From NCBI RefSeq assembly GCF_014332515.1, contig NZ_VFSD01000005.1:1-64000 (forward strand): a stretch of 64,000 nucleotides of DNA. The letters are read 5' to 3'. A program made the translations under genes and the position numbers. Positions 26,544 through 35,910 of this stretch are shown piece by piece (the first letter of the stretch is position 1; each line of letters starts with the position of its first letter). The DNA is from Pontibacter beigongshangensis (GTDB lineage Bacteria; Bacteroidota; Bacteroidia; Cytophagales; Hymenobacteraceae). The notes beneath the pieces are model-generated. The model saw nothing but the letters and a program-made list of their open reading frames with translations, was not told where the DNA came from and ran no database searches.

Positions 26544-27887
26544 TCACCTTTCCTCGGGTGGAGCAGTCAGGTTAGAGGCCGACTGGAGCCCGGTGGCGAT
26601 TTCGGGGATGATGCCGAGGCGCTGGTAAATGGGGTGCACGAGTTTGCGCAGCTTACCCAGGTTCCAGGCAAATGGCAGAATACTGATGGCGACCAGGAAC
26701 CCGCAGCCCAACAGGGTGTAGGCTACTCCCACGTGCTCAGCCACTGCTCCCGCCAGCATACTCCCGAAAGGTACCATGCCCATAAAAGCCATGCTGTAGA
26801 GGCTCATCACGCGGCCCCGCTTGTCGTCTTCCACAATGGTTTGCAACAAGGTATTGCACGAAGCCATCGACACGATCATGCCAAAGCCGCTCACCAGCAT
26901 GCACACCAGCGACACCAGCAGCACTTCCGACAAAGCAAAGGCCATTAGCCCAAAACCAAAGAGCAGCATCGTGAACACAATCAGTTTGCCCATGCCCAGC
27001 ACCGATTTCCGTTGCGCCAGAAACAGTGCTCCTATAAGCGCCCCCACGCCCGAAGCCCCCATCAGGTAACCCAGCGTGTTAGCGCCGCCATGCAGAATAT
27101 CGCGGGCAAAAACCGGCATGAGCACGCTAAACGGCATCCCGAACAAGCTAAGCTGCGCCACAATGAGCAACAGTGCCCTGATCGGCGCAAACCCAAAGGC
27201 ATAGCCGAAGCCTTCGGTAAGCGATTGCCATATTTTGCGTTCCTGCTTTACGCGCTCCACCTGTTTGAGCCGCATCAGCAGCAGCGACCCGATAACCGCT
27301 ATATAACTCACTGCATTCAGCAGAAAGCACATGCCCTCTCCCACCAGCGCAATCAGGATGCCGGCAATAGAGGGCCCCACCAGCCTGGCCATGTTAAACA
27401 TCGAGGAATTCAGGGCGATGGCATTGCTTACATCTTCCCGTTTCTCCACCATCTCAATTACAAAAACCTGCCGGGCCGAGATATCAAAAGCATTGATCGT
27501 GCCCAGAATGGCGCTCAGGGTCAGGATGTGCCATATCTGGATGGAATCAGAAAGAACAAGCGCGGCCAGTGTGGAGGCCTGCAGCATGGAGAGCGCCTGC
27601 GTAAGAATGAGCAAGCGGTGGCGGTTTACTTTGTCGGATATCACACCTGCAATAGGGCCCAGCAGAAAAGCCGGCACCTGATTAAAGAACGTAACCGCCC
27701 CGAGCAGGAAAACCGAGTCGGTGAGGCGGTACACGAGCCAGCTCAGGGCGATCTGCTGCATCCAGGTGCCGATCAGTGAAATGCCCTGTCCCATAAAAAA
27801 GAGCCTGTAGTTGCGGTAGCGCAAGGCTCTGAACATGCCGCTTAGTCTGCCCGTAGAAGCTTTCTCCTGTATTGATGCTGTATCCAT
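26544..27887 (-). CDS. MFS transporter (EntS-like, MFS_3 type)
   Basis: 447 residues with about 12 hydrophobic segments. The N-terminus FRALRYRNYRLFFMGQGISL and GTWMQQIALSWLVYRLT are typical of the MFS group containing the enterobactin exporter EntS. A central loop (LKQVERVKQERKIWQS) separates two six-helix halves, and GVISDKVNRHR is the MFS motif A region. It exports an unknown small molecule across the inner membrane. A longer frame reaches 28070 but would run through a family A repeat (28003-28042), so the ATG at 27887 is preferred. Confidence 0.9.
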   Translation of the reverse strand: MDTASIQEKASTGRLSGMFRALRYRNYRLFFMGQGISLIGTWMQQIALSWLVYRLTDSVFLLGAVTFFNQVPAFLLGPIAGVISDKVNRHRLLILTQALSMLQASTLAALVLSDSIQIWHILTLSAILGTINAFDISARQVFVIEMVEKREDVSNAIALNSSMFNMARLVGPSIAGILIALVGEGMCFLLNAVSYIAVIGSLLLMRLKQVERVKQERKIWQSLTEGFGYAFGFAPIRALLLIVAQLSLFGMPFSVLMPVFARDILHGGANTLGYLMGASGVGALIGALFLAQRKSVLGMGKLIVFTMLLFGFGLMAFALSEVLLVSLVCMLVSGFGMIVSMASCNTLLQTIVEDDKRGRVMSLYSMAFMGMVPFGSMLAGAVAEHVGVAYTLLGCGFLVAISILPFAWNLGKLRKLVHPIYQRLGIIPEIATGLQSASNLTAPPEER

Positions 27888-28002
27888 TCCTGCTATTCGT
27901 GTCGCCGGCAAAGCCGCCTCTAACTTACGGATATTCCCGCCACTCTTGTTGCCGGAACTTGTAAATACCGCTAAATCCTGGCCTGTGTCTGAACCAGCCG
28001 CC

Positions 28003-28042
28003 AAATTATTTGAATGGGAAAGCCCTTCCGGAGGCTTTTTTA
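28003..28042 (-). repeat. dispersed repeat family A, copy 11
   Basis: Reverse orientation, core CTTCCGGAGG, tail triplet CAA. Confidence 0.8.
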
Positions 28043-28045
28043 GAG

Positions 28046-28075
28046 ACACAGGACACAGGACATAAGACACAGGAC
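28046..28075. repeat. ACAGGACACAGGACATAAG-type repeat
   Basis: Imperfect tandem of ACACAGGAC and ATAAGACACAGGAC. Related stretches occur at 4102-4116 and, inverted, near 28951. Confidence 0.5.
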
Positions 28076-28082
28076 TTTTTAG

Positions 28083-28117
28083 GAGTGAAGAGTTAGAGGT
28101 TAAGAGTTATGAGTCAA
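28083..28117 (+). repeat. family C repeat
   Basis: AGAGTTAGAGGTTAAGAGTT then ATGAGTC, inverted relative to the copies at 23442 and 50166. Confidence 0.55.
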
Positions 28118-28172
28118 CAGGTGCCTCACGATTCATCTTCAAATTTCCAAATCCTCACATCTTTAAATTAAA

Positions 28173-28208
28173 ATTAGCACATCAGCACATCAACCCATTA
28201 GCACAATA
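28173..28208 (-). repeat. family B repeat
   Basis: ATTAGCACATCAGCACATCA then ACCCATTAGCACAA, reverse orientation, not at a gene end. Confidence 0.6.
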
Positions 28209-28214
28209 ACCACC

Positions 28215-28260
28215 AAATTATTTGAATGAAAATGGCCTTCCGGAGCTAGCTGCTACTGCT
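28215..28260 (-). repeat. dispersed repeat family A, copy 12, abutting the thi promoter
   Basis: Reverse orientation, core CTTCCGGAG, tail triplet CAA. It ends three bases before the -33 TTTG of the thiamin promoter. Confidence 0.8.
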
Positions 28261-28263
28261 GTA

Positions 28264-28295
28264 TTTGCTTTTCTCATAGGCACGGGCTACCTTTG
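28264..28295 (+). promoter_or_regulatory. promoter of the thiamin operon
   Basis: TTTG at 28264-28267 and TACCTTTG at 28288-28295, separated by 20 bases, fit the Bacteroidetes -33/-7 consensus. The predicted transcription start near 28302 falls right at the 5' side of the riboswitch. Confidence 0.75.
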
Positions 28296-28302
28296 GTTTA
28301 CA

Positions 28303-28390
28303 CTTTAGGGGTGTTCTGCCACAAACACAAAGCGCAGAACTGAGAAATACCCTCTGAACCTGATACAGTTAGCACTGACGAAGGGAAAAG
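28303..28390 (+). promoter_or_regulatory. TPP riboswitch (thi box)
   Basis: The THI-box hallmarks are present in order: GGGGTG at the P1 side, CTGAGAAATACCCTCTGAACC, and CTGATACAGTTAGCACTGAC-GAAGGGAAA. It senses thiamin pyrophosphate and represses the thi genes downstream. No terminator hairpin with a T-run follows, so control is probably at translation initiation, which is inference. Confidence 0.96.
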
Positions 28391-28393
28391 TAT

Positions 28394-28486
28394 ATGAGAA
28401 ACACACCAGTCTTCCTACTTCTTCTTGTTGCCGCTCGGCGCACCGGCGTTCATGCTACCTGCATCGCAAACCCGAGCCATCCATGA
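28394..28486 (+). CDS. possible 30-codon leader ORF coupled to thiS
   Basis: The ATG lies 4 bases after the riboswitch. The frame reads MRNTPVFLLLLVAARRTGVH and ends ...ANPSHP with TGA overlapping the thiS ATG as ATGA. The peptide has a hydrophobic Leu run but no known family. If translated, it would place ribosome loading next to the riboswitch and couple it to thiS. The frame may also be open by chance, since 30 codons is short. Confidence 0.35.
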   Translation: MRNTPVFLLLLVAARRTGVHATCIANPSHP

Positions 28487-28686
28487 AAATCTTTATTAAC
28501 AACCAGCCGGAGGAGCTAACGCTTCCCCAAACCGTTTCTGCTGTCCTAGATTTACTGCAGCTGCCCCACACACGCGGCATCGCCATAGCCGTGAACAACC
28601 AGATTGTGCCTAAAATACAATGGGACGCGCATCAGCTGCAGGAAAACGACAAACTCACTGTCATCAAAGCCACCCAAGGCGGATAA
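28483..28686 (+). CDS. thiS: sulfur carrier protein ThiS
   Basis: 67 residues, ubiquitin-like beta-grasp fold. The C-terminal GG (TVIKATQGG) is the site adenylated by ThiF and converted to thiocarboxylate, which donates sulfur to the thiazole made by ThiG. N-terminus MKIFINNQPEEL is typical. First recognised gene of the thi cluster, about 90 bases past the TPP riboswitch. Confidence 0.97.
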   Translation: MKIFINNQPEELTLPQTVSAVLDLLQLPHTRGIAIAVNNQIVPKIQWDAHQLQENDKLTVIKATQGG

Positions 28687-28711
28687 GCTTTTTGCGGCTG
28701 CCCCTCCGGAC

Positions 28712-28754
28712 AAATTATTTGAATGAAAATAGCCCTCCTGAGATGCTGCTGCTC
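28712..28754 (-). repeat. dispersed repeat family A, copy 13
   Basis: Reverse orientation, core CCTCCTGAG-type with ATGCTGCTGCT lead, tail triplet CAA. Confidence 0.8.
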
Positions 28755-28783
28755 TATTGTCTGAATCAGGATTAATAAGATTT

Positions 28784-28809
28784 GCTGGTGCGAGCTTGTA
28801 GCTCGCACC
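28784..28809. repeat. family F palindromic repeat, copy 1
   Basis: GGTGCGAGC-TTGTA-GCTCGCACC, a perfect 9-bp stem. Confidence 0.75.
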
Positions 28810-28875
28810 TCCACCTTCTATTCTGAAATCTTTTCGATCGCAACCACCTTAGAATCAACTTCCAAAATATAATAA

Positions 28876-28901
28876 GTACGAGCTACAAGCTCGCACTAGC
28901 G
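28876..28901. repeat. family F palindromic repeat, copy 2
   Basis: GTACGAGCTACAAGCTCGCAC, inverted relative to copy 1 with about 66 bases between them. Confidence 0.7.
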
Positions 28902-28985
28902 GTAATGTAGCTGTCCTCTTTCTGCTGAAATAACTTCAATAAAAAAAGTCTTACGTCTTGTGTCTTGATACTTGAGTCCATTTAA

Positions 28986-30851
<1,866 letters not shown>

Positions 30852-30861
30852 GTGAATCTGC

Positions 30862-31524
30862 ATGAAGAAGATAGCCAAACTCCACTACATTACGCAGGCG
30901 CTGCAAGGAAAAAGCCACGCTGAGGCTGCCAAGGCCGCCTGTGCAGCCAGAGCCGATTGGGTGCAGCTGCGGGTAAAGGACCAGCCATACGAGCTATGGA
31001 AGGAGGAGGCGCTGCAAACGCAGGCCATCTGCCGCACCTTCGGAAGCACCTTTATTATAAACGATAATGCAAAGTTGGCCGCTGAGGTAAACGCCGATGG
31101 TGTACACTTGGGCAAAACAGACCTGTCGCCGGTGGAGGCGCGGGAGCTACTAGGTACTGACAAAATAATAGGAGGCACGGCGAATACCTTCGAGGATGTG
31201 CAGCAGCTGGTAGCGGCAGGCGTAGATTATATCGGCCTCGGCCCCTTCCGCTTCACCTCCACCAAACAGAACCTAAGCCCTATTTTAGGTTTGAGCGGCT
31301 ATGAGCTGATGCTGCACCAGTGCCAGGTGGCCAGTATATCAACACCCATTATAGCCATAGGCGGCATCCTGGCACCAGACGTTGCTCCTTTGCTGGCTAC
31401 AGGAGTTCATGGTGTGGCGGTGTCGTCGGTTATCAACAAAGCAGCGGACAAGGAACAGGTAATAAATATGTTTAAGCAGGAGCTGCAGCTGATGCAGGAT
31501 CATGCCGGACCAAACAATATCTGA
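30862..31524 (+). CDS. thiE: thiamin phosphate synthase ThiE
   Basis: 220 residues, TIM barrel. It joins hydroxymethylpyrimidine pyrophosphate and thiazole phosphate into thiamin phosphate. Diagnostic stretches: WVQLRVKD, FIINDNAKLAAEVNADGVHL, GGTANTFEDVQQLVAAGVDYIGLGP and IAIGGI. It starts 10 bases after the thiC stop, so the two are co-translated. Confidence 0.96.
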   Translation: MKKIAKLHYITQALQGKSHAEAAKAACAARADWVQLRVKDQPYELWKEEALQTQAICRTFGSTFIINDNAKLAAEVNADGVHLGKTDLSPVEARELLGTDKIIGGTANTFEDVQQLVAAGVDYIGLGPFRFTSTKQNLSPILGLSGYELMLHQCQVASISTPIIAIGGILAPDVAPLLATGVHGVAVSSVINKAADKEQVINMFKQELQLMQDHAGPNNI

Positions 31525-31641
31525 AAGCGTCTTTAGCTAGCAGAACAGCTGAAACTGATCGGGCACTCATGTAAATGATAATAGCTTTTGAAAGCAAAAA
31601 ATACTGTTGCTATCAATACAGGTCAGCAGCATTTACTGGCA

Positions 31642-31678
31642 CAGACACTCGCAGATCTGGAAGACGCTGCGAGGTCTT
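31642..31678. repeat. family E palindromic repeat, copy 2
   Basis: CAGACACTCGCAGATCTGG-AAGACGCTGCGAGGTC, between thiE and thiG. Confidence 0.65.
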
Positions 31679-31706
31679 TTAAGAAACATTTTTCAGGAAG
31701 AATAAC

Positions 31707-32480
31707 ATGCAACATTTAACTATAGCAGATAAAACTTTTACCTCCCGCCTTTTTACCGGCACAGGCAAGTTCAGCTCAAGCCGGCAAATGGAAGAAGCGC
31801 TGCTGGCATCCGGCTCGGAGCTGGTAACGGTGGCGCTAAAACGAGTAGATGTGCACAAGCAGGACGATGATATTCTGCAGCACCTCTCGCACGAGCAGTT
31901 TAACCTGTTGCCGAACACCTCGGGCGTGCGCAATACCAGCGAAGCTGTGTTTGCCGCACAACTAGCTCGCGAGGCACTGGAAACCAACTGGCTCAAACTG
32001 GAGATTCACCCGGACCCCAAATACCTCCTCCCCGACCCTATTGAAACGCTGAAGGCGGCGGAAGAGCTGGTGAAACTGGGCTTTATCGTGCTGCCGTACA
32101 TCCATGCCGACCCGGTGCTGTGCAAGCGATTGGAGGAAGTGGGAGTAGCAGCCGTAATGCCGCTTGGTTCGCCCATCGGCAGCAACAGCGGCCTGCAAAC
32201 ACGCGAGTTCCTAAAAATTATTATTCAGCAGAGTCATGTGCCGGTTGTGGTAGATGCGGGCATTGGCGCTCCTTCGCATGCAGCCGAGGCCATGGAACTG
32301 GGAGCTGATGCGGTGCTGGTAAACACTGCCATTGCCGTATCGCCAAACCCGGTGCAAATGGCAAAAGCATTTAGAATGGCCGTTGAGGCAGGCCGCATCG
32401 CCTTCGAAGCCAGGCTTGCCCCGGCAGGTACTCTAGCCGAAGCCAGCAGTCCGTTAACTTCTTTTCTGGATGAAATCTGA
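31707..32480 (+). CDS. thiG: thiazole synthase ThiG
   Basis: 257 residues, TIM barrel. It builds thiazole phosphate from deoxyxylulose phosphate, dehydroglycine (from ThiH) and ThiS thiocarboxylate. Family stretches: [53 protein letters not shown] and [11 protein letters not shown]. Separated from thiE by about 180 bases containing a family E repeat. Its TGA stop runs into TGGTTGGTTGTTGATTG low-complexity DNA. Confidence 0.97.
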   Translation: MQHLTIADKTFTSRLFTGTGKFSSSRQMEEALLASGSELVTVALKRVDVHKQDDDILQHLSHEQFNLLPNTSGVRNTSEAVFAAQLAREALETNWLKLEIHPDPKYLLPDPIETLKAAEELVKLGFIVLPYIHADPVLCKRLEEVGVAAVMPLGSPIGSNSGLQTREFLKIIIQQSHVPVVVDAGIGAPSHAAEAMELGADAVLVNTAIAVSPNPVQMAKAFRMAVEAGRIAFEARLAPAGTLAEASSPLTSFLDEI

Positions 32481-32520
32481 TGGTTGGTTGTTGATTGTTA
32501 AATTGTTGAATGGCTAAATT

Positions 32521-32546
32521 GCTGGTGCGAACTTGTAGCTCGTACC
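32521..32546. repeat. family F palindromic repeat, copy 3
   Basis: GCTGGTGCGAACTTGTAGCT then CGTACC, a variant of the copies at 28784 and 28876. Confidence 0.65.
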
Positions 32547-32585
32547 TTTTCAGTACAGAACAGGAATTACCTTCAGATAAAGGCA

Positions 32586-32627
32586 GATTATTCTAATGAA
32601 AACAGCCTTCTGAAGGTAATTGAGCTG
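32586..32627 (-). repeat. dispersed repeat family A, copy 14
   Basis: Reverse orientation, core CTTCTGAAGG, tail TTTTCATT-AGA-ATAATC. Confidence 0.75.
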
Positions 32628-32656
32628 TTTTTCTATTAAGGGTACAACTAGCATAT

Positions 32657-32895
32657 GGTACGAGCTGCAAGCCTTATCCTGTCCCATATCTTTTCCAGTA
32701 ATGAACATTCTCTGAACGAGGATAAACTAAAGAGGCAAAGAGCTTCCATTTTTACAGTTTTTGATTCATTTTTAGCTCTTTCTGCTCTAATCATTCACCC
32801 TCATGTTATCGCTTCTGGAAATACATCGAATACAGGCTGATTTAAGCCTCTTTCCAGAAAAGATATGGGACAAGATAAGGCTGCAAGCTCGCACC
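32657..32895. mobile_element. MITE-like element with 42-bp inverted ends
   Basis: The left end (32657-32698) and the complement of the right end (32854-32895) match at most positions, sharing CCTTATC and TGTCCCATATCTTTT. The outermost bases match the family F unit GGTRCGAGC. About 155 bases of AT-rich DNA lie between, with no plausible gene. A non-autonomous element or a palindromic repeat grown by expansion are both possible. Confidence 0.55.
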
Positions 32896-33006
32896 AGCGA
32901 AAAATAAATTATCTTTTTTACTCATCCAGCAACAATTAAACATTTGACCATTCAACAATCAGCAGTAAACAACCAACAATAAGCTTTTAACTCTTAACTA
33001 TACATA

Positions 33007-34116
33007 GTGACTTTCAAAGATATATTTGAGCAGCAGAACTGGGACCAGGTAAAGCAGAGCATCTATGCCAAAACCGGCGCCGATGTAGAACGCGCTCTGG
33101 CAAAACCGTCGCGCGATTTAGAGGACTTCAAAGCCCTGATCTCTCCGGCTGCCATGCCCTATCTGGAGCAGATGGCGCAGCTGAGCCAGCAACTGACGCA
33201 GAAGCGGTTCGGCAAAACCTTGCAAATGTACATTCCGCTTTACCTTTCTAATGAGTGCCAGAACATCTGCACCTACTGCGGCTTCAGCCTCGACAACCCC
33301 ATGCCCCGCACCACCCTCACCGACGAGCAGATTCTGGAGGAAGTGAAAGTAATCAAAAGCTATGGCTACGATCATGTGCTGCTGGTAACCGGCGAGGCAA
33401 ACAAAACGGTGGGTGTGCCTTATTTTAAAAATGTGCTGCAGCTCATCCGCCCATACTTTTCGCATATTTCCATGGAGGTGCAGCCGCTCGACCAGCACGA
33501 GTACGAGGAACTGATACCGCTGGGGCTGAACACGGTGCTGGTGTACCAGGAAACATACCACCAGGAAGACTACAAAAAGCATCACCCCAAAGGCAAGAAA
33601 TCGAACTTCCAGTACCGCCTCGACACGCCGGACCGCCTGGGCCAGGCAGAGGTGCACAAAATTGGCCTGGGCGTGCTGATTGGTTTAGAAGACTGGCGCA
33701 CCGACAGCTTTTTTACGGCGCTGCACCTGAGCTACCTCGAAAAAAAGTACTGGAAAACGAAGTATTCCATCTCGTTTCCAAGACTCCGACCTTTCTCTGG
33801 CGGATTGCCACCCAAAGTGGAGATGAATGACCGGGAGCTGGTGCAGCTGATCTGTGCGTATCGTATTTTTAACGAGGAAGTGGAGCTGTCGCTCAGTACG
33901 CGGGAGAGCCAGAGTTTCCGCAACAACGTAATCCGGCTCGGTATCACCTCCATCAGTGCCGGCTCCAAGACCGATCCGGGCGGCTATGCCTCCAAAGTTA
34001 ATGCGCTGGAGCAGTTCGAAATCAGCGACGAACGCCCCCCCGCAGAAATCATCAGCATGATCCGCACCCAGGGTTACGAAGCGGTGTGGAAAGATTGGGA
34101 CACTTCTTTGAGTTAG
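33007..34116 (+). CDS. thiH: 2-iminoacetate synthase ThiH
   Basis: 369 residues, radical SAM enzyme that cleaves tyrosine to give dehydroglycine for ThiG. The cluster-binding motif CQNICTYCGFS (CX3CX2C) is near residue 85. LSTRESQSFRNNVIRLGITS in the C-terminal half is typical. A GTG start at 33007 is used; no ATG upstream fits. It is about 525 repeat-filled bases from thiG and might have its own promoter. Confidence 0.97.
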   Translation: MTFKDIFEQQNWDQVKQSIYAKTGADVERALAKPSRDLEDFKALISPAAMPYLEQMAQLSQQLTQKRFGKTLQMYIPLYLSNECQNICTYCGFSLDNPMPRTTLTDEQILEEVKVIKSYGYDHVLLVTGEANKTVGVPYFKNVLQLIRPYFSHISMEVQPLDQHEYEELIPLGLNTVLVYQETYHQEDYKKHHPKGKKSNFQYRLDTPDRLGQAEVHKIGLGVLIGLEDWRTDSFFTALHLSYLEKKYWKTKYSISFPRLRPFSGGLPPKVEMNDRELVQLICAYRIFNEEVELSLSTRESQSFRNNVIRLGITSISAGSKTDPGGYASKVNALEQFEISDERPPAEIISMIRTQGYEAVWKDWDTSLS

Positions 34117-34159
34117 AAAGTTTGGGAGGTTAAAGTTAGAAAGTTGTAAATAGCTTTGA

Positions 34160-34197
34160 AGACACTCGCAGCGTGCGCAGCTCCTGCGAGTGTCTGG
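34160..34197. repeat. family E palindromic repeat, copy 3
   Basis: AGACACTCGCAGCGTGCGCA and GCTCCTGCGAGTGTCT, a near-perfect hairpin of about 15 bp. Confidence 0.7.
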
Positions 34198-34260
34198 ACT
34201 ACGGAGCAGGTTTGTCTGAATCAGCATATATAAATGTACAGAATTCACGTTACCCCCTTC

Positions 34261-34311
34261 AGCAGCAAGAGCAGCAGAGGCTCTGGAAGGTCATTTTCAT
34301 TAAAATAATTT
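34261..34311 (+). repeat. dispersed repeat family A, copy 15
   Basis: AGCAGCAAGAGCAGCAG lead, core CTCTGGAAGG, tail TTTTCATT-AAA-ATAATT. Confidence 0.85.
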
Positions 34312-34340
34312 AGACTTGCCACGGAAAAAGCTTCTGGCCC

Positions 34341-34376
34341 AGACACTCGCAGGAGCTGCGCGCACTGCGAGGTCTT
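34341..34376. repeat. family E palindromic repeat, copy 4
   Basis: AGACACTCGCAGGAGCTGCG then CGCACTGCGAGGTCT. Confidence 0.65.
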
Positions 34377-34449
34377 ATTCACCTGTACCACTTGATTCCC
34401 TATTCATAACTTTCTAACTTTAACTTCTTTAAATTCTAACTCCGAAAAG

Positions 34450-35541
34450 ATGTTCTCCCCAGCCGAATACAACCGATACAACCGTCAAATTATATTACCA
34501 GAGATGGGAGCCACTGGCCAGCAGAAGCTAAAACAGGCGAAGGTGCTCATGATCGGCGCGGGTGGCCTGGGCTGTCCGGCGCTGCAGTATTTGGCGGCAG
34601 CTGGTGTGGGCACCATTGGCATTGCAGATTTTGATGTGGTGTCGGAAAGCAACCTGCACCGGCAGGTGCTGTTCAACTCCGAGGACGTTGGTAAGCTCAA
34701 GGCTGCCGTAGCCGCCCGGAAACTGGCACAACAAAACCCGTTTGTGCAGTTTGAGGTGCACGCGCAGGGCATTACAGAGCAGAATGCGCTGGAGCTTGTG
34801 CAAGCTTATGATCTGGTAGTAGATGGCTCCGACAATTTCCCGACGCGCTATCTCGTGAATGATGCCTGCGCCATACAGCAGAAGCCACTGGTGTTCGGCT
34901 CCATCTTTAAGTTCGAAGGACAGGTAACGGTGTTTCATTACCAGAACGGCCCCTCCTACCGCTGCCTCTTTCCGGAGCCTCCCCTGCCCGACCAGGTGCC
35001 CAACTGTGCAGAAACAGGTGTGCTTGGTGTGTTACCTGGTATGATCGGCACCATTCAGGCCAACGAGGCGATCAAGATCATCTGTGAAATGGGCAACGTT
35101 TTATCCGGCAGATTGTTTATGCTCAACGCCCTTACAATGGAGACCAGCGCCATTAATTTCCGCAGAACAGCACAGGCAGAGGTAACTGAACTGCAATCTG
35201 ATTACGAAGCTTTCTGCTCCCCTCCTACTGCCGTTTCCGCTGCTGATGAAGTGAACGAGCTTTCTGCCGATGAACTGAAAGACCTGTTTGATGAACCTGC
35301 TGACCTGCAACTACTCGACGTGCGGGAGCCGAACGAATACGAGCAGTACAACCTGGAAGGCATCCTGATTCCGCTGGGCATTCTGGAGCAGAACCTCGAC
35401 AAGGTGGAGCCGCAGAAAACAGTGGTGGTGCATTGCCAGAATGGCATCCGGAGCCGCGTAGCCGTCCGAATCCTGCAGAAGCATTTCCCCAACACCACCT
35501 TCTACAACCTCACTGGCGGCATAGAAAGGTATCCCTACTAA
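34450..35541 (+). CDS. thiF: ThiF/MoeB-type adenylyltransferase with C-terminal rhodanese domain
   Basis: 363 residues. Residues 1-250 are an E1-like domain with the nucleotide-binding GAGGLGCPALQYLAAAGVG and the conserved RQVLF and DNFPTRYLVND. Residues 265-363 are a rhodanese domain with a candidate active-site Cys in VVHCQNGIRSR. In the thi cluster it most likely adenylates ThiS so that sulfur can be loaded; the MoeB role for molybdopterin is possible as well, since no second copy is seen here. The TAA stop is followed at once by a family D repeat. Confidence 0.93.
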   Translation: MFSPAEYNRYNRQIILPEMGATGQQKLKQAKVLMIGAGGLGCPALQYLAAAGVGTIGIADFDVVSESNLHRQVLFNSEDVGKLKAAVAARKLAQQNPFVQFEVHAQGITEQNALELVQAYDLVVDGSDNFPTRYLVNDACAIQQKPLVFGSIFKFEGQVTVFHYQNGPSYRCLFPEPPLPDQVPNCAETGVLGVLPGMIGTIQANEAIKIICEMGNVLSGRLFMLNALTMETSAINFRRTAQAEVTELQSDYEAFCSPPTAVSAADEVNELSADELKDLFDEPADLQLLDVREPNEYEQYNLEGILIPLGILEQNLDKVEPQKTVVVHCQNGIRSRVAVRILQKHFPNTTFYNLTGGIERYPY

Positions 35542-35585
35542 GGCTACGCCAAATTAAAAATTAAAAATTAGAAATTAAAAATAGA
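35542..35585 (+). repeat. family D repeat directly after the thiF stop
   Basis: GGCTACGCCAAATTAAAAAT follows the TAA with no gap, then TTAGAAATTAAAAATAG. Confidence 0.65.
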
Positions 35586-35595
35586 CACCTCGTGT

Positions 35596-35630
35596 GACCT
35601 CGCAGCGTCTTCCAGACCTGCGAGCGTCTT
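35596..35630. repeat. family E palindromic repeat, copy 5
   Basis: TGACCTCGCAGCGTCTTCCA then GACCTGCGAGCGTCT. Confidence 0.65.
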
Positions 35631-35648
35631 ACTGGCAACGAAGCAGGA

Positions 35649-35812
35649 TTGTCTGATTCAGAATTTACAGAATGTTCAGAATATCCAAAGCCTCTGCTGC
35701 ATATAGCCCATCATACATCCCGAAAATTATGCTATCGCTACACTTACGGCGTCATGAGGCATTTTTCCCCATTCTGGAAATTCTAACATTCTGTAAATTC
35801 TGAATCAGACAT
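35649..35812. repeat. long inverted repeat of family G ends
   Basis: TTGTCTGATTCAGAATTTAC (left arm) returns inverted at 35771-35812; the arms are about 35 bp. The loop contains GCTATCGCTACACTTACGGC, which resembles GCTGTCGCTAAACTTGCGGC at about 40624, so this may be a composite repeat. Confidence 0.6.
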
Positions 35813-35813
35813 T

Positions 35814-35861
35814 AGCAGCAGCAGCAGAACCTCTGGAAGGCCTATTTCATTAGAATAATTT
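35814..35861 (+). repeat. dispersed repeat family A, copy 16
   Basis: AGCAGCAGCAGCAG lead, core CCTCTGGAAGG, tail TATTTCATT-AGA-ATAATT. Confidence 0.85.
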
Positions 35862-35876
35862 GCGCTGTAGCAACTA

Positions 35877-35910
35877 AGACGCTCTCAGGTCTGAAAGACG
35901 CTGCGAGGTC
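35877..35910 (-). repeat. family E repeat that supplies the tenI stop codon
   Basis: On the minus strand it reads TGACCTCGCAGCGTC. The TGA (35909-35911) is the stop of the thiE-like gene, and TGACCTCGCAGCGTC also occurs in the intergenic copy at 35596. Confidence 0.6.

Larger units (their letters stand above)
32481..33006. other. thiG-thiH intergenic region
   Basis: No convincing gene. From left: a TTGTTGATTGTTAAATTG stretch, a solo family F palindrome, family A copy 14, a 240-bp element with long inverted ends (32657-32895), another low-complexity stretch and a partial family C unit before thiH. Confidence 0.6.
34117..34449. other. thiH-thiF intergenic region
   Basis: Holds a GTTAGAAAGTT-type stretch after the thiH stop, two family E repeats, family A copy 15 and a TTCTAACTTTAACTTC-type stretch before thiF. 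No gene. Confidence 0.6.
35542..35908. other. thiF/tenI convergent region
   Basis: No gene. Family D at the left edge, two family E repeats, a long inverted repeat (35649-35812) and family A copy 16. Confidence 0.6.

Noticed and set aside
28003..28070. Longer N-terminus for the MFS transporter
   Set aside because: Would be encoded by a family A repeat and is not part of the MFS family.
32655..32840. 61-codon open frame in the MITE-like element
   Set aside because: Its first part is the inverted end of the repeat; no coding character.
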